Notes under the pieces: generated by a model
The model's database searches: none
The model's input: only the letters and a program-made list of their open reading frames with translations
What the model was told of the DNA's origin: nothing
Shown: piece by piece, positions 1 to 9,079 of the stretch
Numbering within the stretch: position 1 is the stretch's first letter
Layout: every line of letters starts with the position of its first letter
Made by a program: the position numbers and the translations under genes
Assembly (NCBI GenBank): GCA_958296045.1
Contig: CATQHT010000003.1
Span: 1,995,246 to 2,059,245 of the forward strand
From: Rhodothermales bacterium
GTDB lineage: Bacteria; Bacteroidota; Rhodothermia; Rhodothermales; Bin80
DNA length: 64,000 bases
Direction of reading: 5' to 3'

Positions 1-189
1 ATCGAGGCGTGGGGGCGCGGCATTCGTCGGATTCTGGACATCGGCCGCGAGGCGGGGAACCCGGCACCGACATGGCGGCTCGACGCGGGCGGGGATGGCC
101 TGTGGGTGCGGTTCCCGTTCTCGGAGACCTATCGGGCCGCCGACGCCGCAGCACGCGGGAACACGGCGGGGAACACTCCCCATATGCGT
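1..189 (+). pseudogene. C-terminal end of a COG2865-type ATP-binding (AlbA_2/HATPase_c_4) regulator, interrupted
   Basis: Frame 1 from the first base reads EAWGRGIRRILDIGREAGNP followed by a wL-x-FrVtFpF-like segment. This matches the end of the GHKL-like ATPase domain of COG2865 proteins, which often sit between hsdS and hsdR in type I restriction loci. The frame runs into an IS element at about base 179 and stops soon after. The missing winged-helix tail lies beyond the IS at 1681-1919. The gene start is outside the window. Family assignment is from motif memory; the split itself is visible. Confidence 0.6.
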
Positions 190-1680
190 TAACTTATTAA
201 TGTCAATGTGATCCTGTATGTTGCCAGCGTCTACACTGAGATATGGCCACCAAGGGGGATCATGCTGAGAAGTGAAGACCGTTGCGGGCAACGACGACCA
301 GGAATGTCCAGAAGCATGGCGTACTCTTCGGCCGCGAAGTGGAGAGCGCACTGTCACCTCATCGTTAGTCTGGAGAATAGATGAAGTGGACCGTATCAAA
401 GGCAGCGGATGACAAGGAGTGGGGCCTGCTGGTGTCGTTCCTGCCTGCGAATTGGCAAGAACTAGCCGCCTCTACCGGCGCATTACGCGGCCTGCGTAAG
501 GACAAGTCACCGGAAAGGCTCCTTCGGACATTGCTGATTCACTTGGGGTGCGGACACTCGTTGCGGGAGTCAGTCGCGCGGGCTCGTCAGGCTCAACTGG
601 CCAACTTATCTGCAGTAGCGCTGCTCAAACGATTGCGTAAGTCACGAGACTGGCTCTATGCTATGTGCATGGAGCTGTTTCACGAGCATGGAATTGAAGT
701 GTCCACAGGCGGCGGATTTCAAATGCGGGCATTTGACGCCACTGTTGTGAGTGAGCCTGGTCGCACTGGCTCAACATGGCGGCTGCATTACAGTGTTACT
801 CTGCCATCACTGGGCTGCGATTTCTTTAAATTAACTGGAACGAAGGGAGCTGGCACGGGGGAATCGTTCAAGCAATTTCCAATCCGGGCAGGTGATTACA
901 TACTGGCTGGCCGCGGGTACGCTACCGGTGCGGGTATTGAGCATGTGACCACAGCGGGCGGCTACGTAACGGTGCGCGTCAATACCGGTGCGCTGCGCTT
1001 TCAGAAAGCTTCCGGTCAGCCCTTTGACCTGCTGTCATCGGTAGAAACGCTGCAGCAGGCTGGGGCTGTGGGATTCTGGGCCACAGCCGTTAATGCAGAA
1101 ACGCCAGTGGTGGGACGCATTTGTGCACTACGAAAGACGGAGGAAGCAATCGAAGATGCACACAAAAAGATCCACAGGACCGCACAGCGTAAAAGAAAGA
1201 CGCCTCGCAGAAAGACCTTGCGGTACGCGCGCTACGTCATCTTGTTCACCACCTTCCCCGAGGACAAGTATACCGTAAAAGAGGTGCTTGAGTGGTACCG
1301 GCTACGCTGGCAGGTTGAACTGGTGTTCAAGCGCTTCAAATCGCTAGCACAACTGGGTCATTTGCCCAAATCCGACGATAACAGTGCCAGAGCATGGCTC
1401 TACGGGAAGCTGCTAGTAGCCCTGCTCACCGAAAAGATCGTCCGTCATGCGCGGACTCTTTCCCCTTGGGGCTACGACGCGCAGGCGTACGAGCAGTACG
1501 TGGAGGGACTTCAAGTTCGCGCTTAACCAAGTTAAGCGGACGATTGAGCCCGAGTGCTCATTATCTGAAATGATTCAACACTGACCTACTATTTCTGGGC
1601 AGTTGGCGGCACCTCCGAGAGTTAGAGTCAACCAAGTGGAACGCTATTTCCCAAGCTTTTTACAAGTTAACGCTTATGGG
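179..1680 (+). mobile_element. IS4-family insertion sequence with about 20-bp terminal inverted repeats
   Basis: The left end (CCCATATGCGTTAACTT at 179) and the reverse complement of the right end (CCCATAAGCGTTAACTT, ending at 1680) match at 16 of 17 bases. They enclose a single IS4-type transposase ORF, giving an element of about 1.5 kb. The flanks are the two halves of one COG2865-type gene. No clean target duplication can be read, which fits an old insertion. The transposase is dead (see its entry), so this copy could move only with help in trans. Confidence 0.7.
381..1584 (+). pseudogene. IS4-family DDE transposase, catalytic Asp lost and C-terminus frameshifted
   Basis: The intact ORF spans 381-1526 (381 aa) and shows the IS4 layout: first Asp in the FDATVV segment (near residue 119), a second block at residues 175-180, and a YRLRWQVELVFKRFKSL block holding the catalytic Glu (about residue 313). 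In the second block the family has a conserved Asp (L-A-D-R-G-Y), but here it reads LAGRGY with Gly177 (codon ggc, one base from gac). A second lesion lies just before 1500: the usual tail WRDFKFALNQVKRTIEPE is found in the next frame from 1501 and ends at 1584. Either defect should stop transposition. Family identity is certain; inactivity is inferred. Confidence 0.85.
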
Positions 1681-1919
1681 AATCCCTCACCACCACCCGA
1701 TGCTACCCAGAAGACTACCCAGAAGCCAACCGGAAATCCACCCGCGACCGGATCGTGGATTGTCTCCGAGCCGAGCCCGGACTGACCCGGGCAGCGCTTG
1801 CCGAGCGCGTCGGCCTGTCTCAAGACGGCGTTAAGCACCACTTGCAGAACACGAAGGCGGTCGGGGTCATCCGTCGTGTCGGCACGGCCCGGGCGAGACA
1901 TTGGGAGGTGCTGGGGTGA
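1681..1919 (+). pseudogene. Winged-helix tail of the COG2865-type regulator, displaced by the IS4 element
   Basis: After a linker with the ATQKTTQK repeat typical of this family, a second frame reads [20 protein letters not shown] followed by V-G-V-I-R-R-V-G and ends HWEVLG-stop at 1919. This is the C-terminal wHTH of COG2865 proteins. Linker and wHTH lie in different frames, so the gene is frameshifted as well as split. Together with bases 1-189 it forms one broken gene directly upstream of hsdR, the usual place for such a protein in type I loci. Confidence 0.6.
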
Positions 1920-1947
1920 GATCGGCCGAGCTGGACGAGGCGGTGAA

Positions 1948-3275
1948 ATGAGCGCCGTCGGCGACCTTGAGACTATGACCCAGCGGCACGTCATCATGCT
2001 GTTCCGGGACCAGCGCGGCTACGAGTACCTCGGTGACTGGCGGGACCGGGAGGCCAACCGGAGCATCGAGATCCGTCTGCTTGAGCGGTTCCTCGTCCGC
2101 TAAGGGCTGGCGAATTATTAACTTATCCTGACCGGAACCATCGGCTCCGTAACTGCGCAGATGCAATGCGCGCCGATAACCGCTCCCGCCTGCCTGAATG
2201 TCGGAAATAGTCCTTACTTACGTTTCACGTAGCGCCCTTGACGCTGCTTTCGGTCTTGCCCTGCGCGAAGGGGCGCCGTACACGGACGTCGTGCGCCGAG
2301 CCGTTGTCGATGAGGCCCTGATTGCGTACTCGAAGCGGATACGGGAGTAACGTCCAGGACAGCCGCGTGCTCGTGATCACCGACCGCTCCGAACTCGACG
2401 AGCAGATCGAAAGAGTTTTCCTGGGGGTGGGGCGAGGACATCTACCGTACCGCGAGCGGTGCCGATCCCGCTAAGCCACTCGTCTGCTCGCTGGTCCAGA
2501 AGTTCGGTGCTTCGGGGGAAGCCGACATCGACCACTACGTGAGCGACTTCCGCGCCCAAATGGCGGCAAGCTTCCACCCAGCGGGCGACATCTACGTCTG
2601 CGTGGACGAATGCCACCGCACGCAGTCAGGCAAAGCTCCACGGCGCGATGACGAAGCTCCTGCTGGAGTCGACACTGATCGGATTCACGGGCACGCCGCT
2701 CCAGAATTCGGACAAGCGCCAGAGTAGCGAGACATTCGGCCCCTACATCCACACCTACAAGTACGACCGAGCGATTGGCGACAAAGTCGTGCTGGACCTG
2801 CGTTACGAGGCACGCGACATCGACCAGCACCTGACCTCCAAGGCCAAGGTCGACCAGTGATTAGTTCTCAAGACCAAGGGCTCAGCGACTTGGCCAAGGC
2901 TCAACTCCGGCGGCGCCGGGGCACGATGCGGAAGGTCACGAGCTCGCGGGATTGGATCGACTAGATCGTGGACGACATCCTCATCGACATGGAGGCGAAG
3001 GACCGGCGCAAGAGTGGACGGGGAAACGCCATGCTGGTCTCGGACAGCGTGCACGCGGCGTGCCGGTTCTTCTGGGCCTTCAACGAGACGGACCTGAAGC
3101 GAAAGTATGCCATCGTCACCTCTTACCGTCGGGCACCGGGCGACATCTCGGGGGAAGAGGCGAGGGCGGGCGTGACCAAGGCGCTGCTCAAGCACACGGT
3201 CTACCGGCGGATGCTCGCGGACCACTTCGGCCAGTCCGAGGACGAGGCCATTCACCAAACGGAAGAGTTCGTGGT
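1948..3275 (+). pseudogene. hsdR: Type I restriction endonuclease subunit R (HsdR), heavily decayed
   Basis: Several frames together spell HsdR in order. The start at 1948 reads [20 protein letters not shown], the usual N-terminus. Near 2370 VLVITDRSELDEQIERVF (helicase motif region) appears, then CVDECHRTQSGK near 2600 (motif II), LIGFTGTPLQNSDK near 2680 (motif III), YIHTYKYDRAIGDKVVLDL near 2750, and YEARDIDQHLTSKAKVDQ ending at 2860. From 2968 the GRGNAMLVSDSVHAACRFFW and YAIVTSYRRAP blocks follow. Most of the N-terminal nuclease and the Walker A region are missing, there are several frameshifts and stops, and the 3' end is cut by an ISNCY-type element at about 3275. No hsdM or hsdS is visible. 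HsdR is the ATP-dependent translocating and cutting subunit of type I enzymes; this copy cannot function. Confidence 0.9.
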
Positions 3276-3289
3276 GGTAGCAAAGGGTT

Positions 3290-4351
3290 ATAAGCAACTT
3301 AAGCATGGCGCTAGAGATGCCTTGCGCTGCCACTCGGATTCGGCCGTGGCACGTACTAACGTGGAGTGGCCCACGGACGTACGATTTCTTTGTGATGCGT
3401 TGCGCAGTCTGGTTAACGAGTTGTACGGACACTGCAAGGCGGCAGGAATGAAGGGCTGGCGCAAGGCCCGCTGGTGGGTGAAGTCAATAACGACGGTCTA
3501 TCGCCGTTGCCGTAGGGCCCGTAAGAATGGCTTCCTCGGCCACATACGTCACTTCCTTACGATTCCGCGCCGAATCATCACAAAGGCGTTAGGAACGGTG
3601 AAGACGCTGAAGGAAGTGACCGACAAGATTGCGTGGTACCAGGAAGCCAGCGAAAAACTGGTCGACCAAGTGGACCGTCGCTTGCTGAAAGAGGAAGAGA
3701 TTGACCACCAAAGAGAAGATATTTTCTTTTTTCGAGCCGCATACGCAGTGGGACAGGAAAGGCTGGCGTGTTAGCTGACCTCGGCATTCCGGTCTGCGTG
3801 CTGGAGGATCAGCATCAATTCATCTTGATGCTCCATGTGCAGCACGACGGGGCGACAAAGCCACGATCGTGGATTTCATGGGCGAAGCAAAGAAGCGCTA
3901 TCCGTCGCTTACGTCCTGCAGCATGGATAAGGGCTTCTACACTGCGAAAAATCGCGACGCCTTGGATGAGCTGCTGGACTTGAACGTCATGCCCAAGCCT
4001 AGTTACCTCAGTGCGAAACAACGCGAGCGGGAGTCTCATCCCGACTTTGTCAAGGCGCGTCTACAGCATCCTGCGATCGAGTCCGCCATCAACAACCTGC
4101 AACAGCAGAGAATGGGACTGATACGCACCCACGGAATGGAGGGCTTCGATCGGTCGGTAGGGCTGGCGGCAAACATTCATCGACTAGGCAAAGTAGTCAG
4201 GAAAAAAGAAGCGAAACAACAAGCCTGGCACGCCGCCCGCGCGAAGCTACTTAAGGCTCAACCGCTCCGGCTTCGGCTGAGCCCTTCTTTTTCTTTCTCC
4301 GACAGGCCCGCAACGGATAAGCTGTCTCCACTCTGCGCCGCCAGGAGCTAA
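3290..4351 (+). pseudogene. ISNCY-type transposase, frameshifted
   Basis: Three frames make up one protein. 3290-3774 reads AWYQEASEKLVDQVDRRLL; 3768-3870 reads VLEDQHQFILMLHVQHDGA; 3869-4351 reads IVDFMGEAKKRYPSLTSCS, then MDKGFYTAKNRDALDELLDL and HPAIESAINNLQQQ. The HPA(I/V)ESAIN block and the R-x-V-G-L-A-A tail are typical of ISNCY transposases. At least two frameshifts (near 3774 and 3870) and the missing N-terminus make it non-functional. A second, better preserved C-terminal half lies at 60448-60915. Confidence 0.7.
4255..4297 (+). terminator. Hairpin plus T-rich run at the end of the ISNCY transposase
   Basis: GGCTCA (4255-4260) pairs with TGAGCC (4278-4283), enclosing a GC-rich loop, followed by CTTCTTTTTCTTTC. 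This is the shape of an intrinsic terminator. It is also present in the inverted copy at about 60405-60450, so it belongs to the element. Confidence 0.5.
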
Positions 4352-4460
4352 CGAAGCCTGGTTGAGGGTCAGAAATGGCTGCACAACGCTCCTATAACCC
4401 CTCCCATCGCTCAGACCAGCGTCCCTATCGGGCCCCCTACATGGCTCCGACCTTACTCCA

Positions 4461-5196
4461 GGTACTCAGACTGCGTATTCCGGCGCAAATCGACCAGTGG
4501 TTGTTGATCGTAACATGCTGCAGAGGAGCGAGATTTACCCGGAAGACATCTTGAGCAAGTCGCGGATCGTACGGCATTTGAGCGCCGACTCCCGCTGCGT
4601 GCCGCTGAACCTGACACTTCAAACTCCTTTACGCTCCGCGCCCCTGGAGTCAGCTGGCCTTGAGCCTTCTGCCTGCGCCAGTTGCTAAGGTGGTAGCAAG
4701 TGAAGATCTTCCCTACGCAGCAGCGCACCCAGCGCGGTCTTACCCTCACAGGCATCTGCCTCATCAAGGATGCGGACCTTTTAAGCGAGCGAAGACCGCC
4801 GCCGCCGGGCACGCGGTGCAACCTCCGGGTCCGGCCTTCCATTCGTGTCATTCTGCTTGTCTGTAGTCATGCCTAGTGACGTAGTGTGGTGGCACAAAGG
4901 GTTGGTAAAAGGGCGTCTGAAGAAGCCCAGATTCCTGCGTAGGATACATTAACCGAATCCACGAGCTGTACAGCCCAAGATATCCACAGAGGACAGGTGT
5001 CACTCTTCGTACTTCTATCCGCTTCCCGAAATTATTCGCTGCCTCAACAGGGGACAGGAGAGATCCGACCTTTGAGTGCACGGTAAGTGATAAATTTGGG
5101 TGAATATCGGAGAACGACGCAGCACTTGCTGAAACAACATTGACAACTGCCGGGTAGACCGATGCGAAACCGCTCGCTGCACGCCCCAAAAAGCCG
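4461..5196. other. Gap without a supportable gene
   Basis: Short overlapping frames on both strands show no recognisable domain and no codon pattern like the neighbouring genes. The stretch probably holds decayed mobile DNA plus the upstream region of the nos cluster. I see no tRNA and no clear promoter. Confidence 0.4.
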
Positions 5197-5301
5197 ATGC
5201 TACGCCCTTTGCTTCCAGAGAGTTCTGCCTACGTTTCCGAAGTTAGTGACCTGCAGGGCCAATCAGGCTATTTGCGGGCGAGTCTGAACTTCGCTATTCT
5301 C

Positions 5302-5790
5302 GTGACGCGCAAAGCAGTTTGCAGTTGCGCTCTTGTTATTCTCTTAGCAGGCTGGGGCGCATGCGCCGATTCTTCCAATCGTAGCTCGGGCGATGCTGTT
5401 TCAGCCGAGACGGCAGCCGAGCTTGCGCTAGAAGAAGCCGAAGGAGGCATCGGGCCGGTTGATAGCGTTGAGTTGGATGCCACCATCGACACGGCACTGG
5501 TAGCGCAAGGGGAAGCGATCTTTAGCATGAAGTGCGGAGCCTGTCACAAGATGACCGAACGCTATGTCGGGCCTCCACTGGGCGACGTATTGGAAAGACG
5601 AACCCCAGAATTCATCATGAACATGATGCTTAATCCAGACGAGATGGCCAAAAAGCACCCCGAGGCTAAGGCGTTGCTAGCGGAATACCTCACGCAAATG
5701 CCCAACCAGAACCTCTCCCAGGAGGATGCGCGAGCAGTCCTTGAATTTCTGCGGACCAGCCAGGGTGATGCCGACAAGGCCACTCAATAG
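5302..5790 (+). CDS. Lipoprotein c-type cytochrome of the nos cluster
   Basis: One haem-binding CGACH motif (CXXCH) lies in GEAIFSMKCGACHKMTERYV, with a downstream Met in the NMMLNPDEM region as possible sixth ligand. The frame is open from 5197, but the GTG at 5302 gives VTRKAVCSCALVILLAGWGA followed by Cys, a short positive N-terminus, hydrophobic core and lipobox. I prefer that start, giving about 162 aa. A low-complexity acidic linker follows the lipid-anchored Cys. The gene lies 48 bp before nosZ in the same direction, as cytochromes do in Bacteroidota nos clusters, so it likely carries electrons to NosZ at the outer face of the inner membrane. That role is inferred from context. Confidence 0.85.
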   Translation: MTRKAVCSCALVILLAGWGACADSSNRSSGDAVSAETAAELALEEAEGGIGPVDSVELDATIDTALVAQGEAIFSMKCGACHKMTERYVGPPLGDVLERRTPEFIMNMMLNPDEMAKKHPEAKALLAEYLTQMPNQNLSQEDARAVLEFLRTSQGDADKATQ

Positions 5791-5838
5791 AGGCACAGGG
5801 CCTCATCGTTTACTTCATCAGAATCCAAGAGATAAACC

Positions 5839-7803
5839 ATGGCAACCGGCTTTCCAAAGCAGCTGCTCTACGGTGGCTGCCTCTTAGCGCTTGCAGGCGC
5901 CACGTTTTTCGCGTGCCAGACTACCGGCACCCAAGATTTTGGTGCCAACAGTGCGGCCAAACAAGTTTACGTTCCACCGGGCGAGTATGATGAGTTCTAC
6001 TCCTTCTTCTCTGGTGGATTCAGCGGCAACCTGACCGTTTACGGTCTGCCCTCAGGCCGGCACCTGAAAGATGTTCCTGTCTTTTCACAGTTTCCAGAGA
6101 ACGGTTGGGGGTACACTGAGGAGACCACACCCATGCTTAACACGTCCTTTGGGTTTATTCCATGGGATGACGCGCACCATCCTGAACTGTCGATGACCGA
6201 TGGCGTACCGGACGGACGCTGGATCTTTATCAACGCAAATAACACGCCTCGCGTGGCACGCGTCGATCTGACGACATTTGCCACGGAAGAGATTATTGAG
6301 ATTCCCAACTCGGCGGGCAACCACGGGTCTCCGTTCATCACGCCCAACTCCGAATACCTCGTTGCATCGACACGCTTCAGTGTACCTGTACCGCAACGGG
6401 ATGTGAAGATTAGCGAATATGCGGGCAACTTCAAGGGTACCCTCTCCTTCATTAAGGCTGACACGCCCGGCGAGATGGATATTGCCTTCCAGATACTGCT
6501 GCCGGGATTCAACTATGACTTAGCTCATGCGGGCAAAGGTCCCTCATTCGGCTGGATGTTCTTTTCATCGTACAACTCCGAAGAGGCCCATACCCTTCTG
6601 GAAGTTAATGCATCGCAGAATGACAAGGACTTTATCGCCGCCATAAACTGGCAGCGCGCTGAGGAGTGCGTGGCCGAGGGCCTCGCGCTTCCGATGGCAG
6701 CCCGCTACTTCCATAACCATATGGACCGGGCGACGCAGTCTGCGGTCTCAATGGAACAGACCAGCGTAATGGTCCTTGAGCCAGCCAACTGCGATCAAAT
6801 GGTCTACTTCTTGCCGACGCCCAAGTCTCCCCATGGCGTAGATGTAGATCCGACCGGACAGTACATCGTGGCTGGTGGTAAGCTCGCAACCGTGATTCCA
6901 GTGCACTCGTTTTCGAAGATGCTGCAAGCCATCGCCGACGAAGCCTTCGAGACTACCATCGACGACATCCCGGTGCTACAGTACGAGGCCGTCATTGCGG
7001 GCGAGGTGGAGAATCCGGGACTGGGCCCGCTTCACACGGAGTTTGATGGTCGCGGCTTTGCCTATACCACGGCGTTCATCTCGTCAGAAATCGTAAAGTG
7101 GCGCGTAGGAGAGCCTTGGGATGTAGTAGACCGGATACCGGTCTACTATAGTGTGGGACACCTGATGATTCCCGGCGGTGATAGCCAGCAGCCTTGGGGC
7201 AAGTACCTTGTTGCGATGAACAAGATAACTAAGGACCGCTATTTGCCGACGGGCCCTGAGCTGGCCCACGCCGCGCAATTGATCGACATAAGTGGCGAGA
7301 AGATGCGGATGTTGCTTGACTTCCCCACCATGGGCGAGCCGCACTATGCGCAGGCCCTGCCTGCTGAGCTGATCATGGATAAGCAGGTGAAGTTCTTTCC
7401 AATCGAAGAGAATCAACACCCGTACGCGGTCAAGAGCGAGGCGGATACCCGTGTAGAGCGTGACGGCAGCGATGTACATGTCTTCATGACCTCTATCCGA
7501 ACGCACTTTGCGCCAGACAACATCGAAGGCATAAAGGTGGGTGACGATGTGTACTTCCATGTCACAAACTTGGAGCAGGACTGGGATATACCGCATGGCT
7601 TTGCGGTTATGGGTGCGAGAACGTCTGAGCTGCTCATCATGCCCGGGGAAACCCGTACGTTGAAGTGGACCCCTCAGCGCGAAGGCGTATTTCCGTTCTA
7701 CTGTACCGACTTCTGTTCTGCGCTCCACCAGGAAATGCAGGGCTATGTTCGGGTTTCATCGGCACAGTCTAGCGTTGCACTGTCCTATGGTACAGGCAAT
7801 TGA
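5839..7803 (+). CDS. nosZ: Nitrous-oxide reductase NosZ, clade II (lipoprotein type)
   Basis: The 654-aa product reduces N2O to N2, the last step of denitrification. The N-terminal two thirds is the seven-bladed propeller that holds CuZ; His residues sit in DDAHHPELS (about 113), HNHMDRATQ (292 and 294), SPHGVDVDPTG (332), GPLHTEFDGRG and GEPHYAQ. The C-terminal cupredoxin holds CuA in FYCTDFCSALHQEM: Cys622, Cys626, His630 and Met633. The N-terminus (MATGFPKQ, hydrophobic core, then FFAC) looks like a Sec lipoprotein signal with no twin-arginine, as in clade II enzymes. It is followed by the nosL, D, F and Y maturation genes. No lesion was seen. Confidence 0.97.
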   Translation: MATGFPKQLLYGGCLLALAGATFFACQTTGTQDFGANSAAKQVYVPPGEYDEFYSFFSGGFSGNLTVYGLPSGRHLKDVPVFSQFPENGWGYTEETTPMLNTSFGFIPWDDAHHPELSMTDGVPDGRWIFINANNTPRVARVDLTTFATEEIIEIPNSAGNHGSPFITPNSEYLVASTRFSVPVPQRDVKISEYAGNFKGTLSFIKADTPGEMDIAFQILLPGFNYDLAHAGKGPSFGWMFFSSYNSEEAHTLLEVNASQNDKDFIAAINWQRAEECVAEGLALPMAARYFHNHMDRATQSAVSMEQTSVMVLEPANCDQMVYFLPTPKSPHGVDVDPTGQYIVAGGKLATVIPVHSFSKMLQAIADEAFETTIDDIPVLQYEAVIAGEVENPGLGPLHTEFDGRGFAYTTAFISSEIVKWRVGEPWDVVDRIPVYYSVGHLMIPGGDSQQPWGKYLVAMNKITKDRYLPTGPELAHAAQLIDISGEKMRMLLDFPTMGEPHYAQALPAELIMDKQVKFFPIEENQHPYAVKSEADTRVERDGSDVHVFMTSIRTHFAPDNIEGIKVGDDVYFHVTNLEQDWDIPHGFAVMGARTSELLIMPGETRTLKWTPQREGVFPFYCTDFCSALHQEMQGYVRVSSAQSSVALSYGTGN

Positions 7804-7944
7804 TGTGGGAGTGACGGATGCCTTTGTCTTAGGTCACGAAGATTGCGCTAGGCTCACGGGCTGCACACAGATGGAGTCTCCAGATCGGTCGGCGTGTCTG
7901 TCCGTGACTGCGATTGAGGTAAGTCCTGTTTGGACAGCCATTCC

Positions 7945-9072
7945 ATGACCGCGCGTACACGACTGGTCCTCGCTGGCGCATCTGTAGCACTACTGGTGGT
8001 GTACGTTGCACCCATTTGGAGTATCTCACTGGAAGCACCCCAATACCCGGAAGGTATTGGTATGTACATCTGGGTAGATACGATCACAGGCCACGAGCCT
8101 CAGGATCTCCAAAACATCAACGGGCTGAATCATTACATAGGCATGGGGGCCATCACGCCCGAGTCAATTCCTGAATTAGATATCATGCCGTGGATCATGG
8201 CCTTGCTGGCAGCCCTTGGACTGGCGGCTGCGGCAGCGGGCAAACGTGTGATGCTTTTTGTATGGGTCGCCCTGTTCCTTGCAACTGCCGTCATAGGCAT
8301 GGTAGACTTCTATCGGTGGGAGTATAACTTTGGGCACAACCTCGACCCGACTGCGGCCATCAAGGTCCCCGGGATGCATTACCAGCCGCCGCTGATTGGT
8401 GCGAAGAGGCTACTGAACTTTACGGCGCATTCTTGGCCTGCGACCGGAGGATGGGTGGTCGTTATGTCTGTGATCACCGGATTGGTACTAGCGATCCGTG
8501 AAGCAGGAATGACCATTCGGCGCAAGAAGGGCTATTCTGGCGGCTCCAACCCAGATATGAGTCCCGATGGACGCGCCAAGCAATTGTGTACTCTGGTGCC
8601 TGCGCTATTGATACTGGCAGCCTGCACTCCAGAGCCGCAGCCGTTGATCCACGGGCTCGATCGGTGCACATTCTGCAGAATGACTGTTTCCGATGAACGG
8701 TATGGCGGAAAAATCGTGACCGCTAAGGGGAAGGTCTATCCCTTCGACTCGGTAGAATGTCTATCGGCGTTCCGGCTCAGTGGGCGCATCTCGGACGAGA
8801 ATTTTCAATCCAGTTGGGTCGCTGACTTTGCAGACGCCCCAAATCTGATTCCTACTGACAGCGCTTTCTATCTGCACAGTCGAGACCTGCCCAGTCCAAT
8901 GGGCATGGATCTGACGGCGTTCGGTAAGGGAATTTCCCGGCAAGCGGTTCTCCATGCCTTCCACGGTAACGTATTGGACTGGAGCGGTGTGGACAGCCTT
9001 GTTCGACTGAACATGCTGAGCGACAGCACCGGCTCGGCGCTAACCACTGCGGCGCCACAACCGAAGAACTGA
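7945..9072 (+). CDS. nosL: Membrane protein fused to NosL copper chaperone
   Basis: Residues 1-190 form an integral membrane domain with about four hydrophobic segments (VLAGASVALLVVYVAP; IMALLAALGLAAAAAGK; FVWVALFLATAVIGMV; WVVVMSVITGLVLAI). This resembles the separate membrane gene found in Bacteroidota nos clusters. Residues about 205-375 are NosL: a lipoprotein-like stretch ending LLILAAC, then CTFCRM (the C-x-x-C-x-M copper site) and a VYPFDSVECL segment. NosL delivers Cu(I) for NosZ maturation. No stop separates the two parts. An in-frame ATG at 8557 could give a free 171-aa NosL lipoprotein, so one or two products are possible. The start is taken at ATG 7945; a TTG at 7930 is in frame. 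It lies 8 bp before nosD. Confidence 0.88.
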   Translation: MTARTRLVLAGASVALLVVYVAPIWSISLEAPQYPEGIGMYIWVDTITGHEPQDLQNINGLNHYIGMGAITPESIPELDIMPWIMALLAALGLAAAAAGKRVMLFVWVALFLATAVIGMVDFYRWEYNFGHNLDPTAAIKVPGMHYQPPLIGAKRLLNFTAHSWPATGGWVVVMSVITGLVLAIREAGMTIRRKKGYSGGSNPDMSPDGRAKQLCTLVPALLILAACTPEPQPLIHGLDRCTFCRMTVSDERYGGKIVTAKGKVYPFDSVECLSAFRLSGRISDENFQSSWVADFADAPNLIPTDSAFYLHSRDLPSPMGMDLTAFGKGISRQAVLHAFHGNVLDWSGVDSLVRLNMLSDSTGSALTTAAPQPKN

Positions 9073-9079
9073 TTAAGGC

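Larger units (their letters stand above)
3276..4460 (+). mobile_element. ISNCY-type element remnant, 5'-truncated
   Basis: A transposase-like segment replaces hsdR at about 3275. Sequence shared with the minus-strand copy at 60.2-60.9 kb continues to about 4460, past the transposase stop and through a hairpin-T tract. The shared 3' part includes GAGGGTCAGAAATG (4364-4377) and CAGACCAGCGTCCCTATCGG (about 4410-4430). Exact ends and target duplications cannot be fixed by eye. The two copies lie in opposite orientation near the two ends of the window. Confidence 0.6.

Noticed and set aside
4848-5189. 113-aa minus frame upstream of the cytochrome gene
   Set aside because: No domain, no ribosome-binding site and no codon pattern; probably chance.
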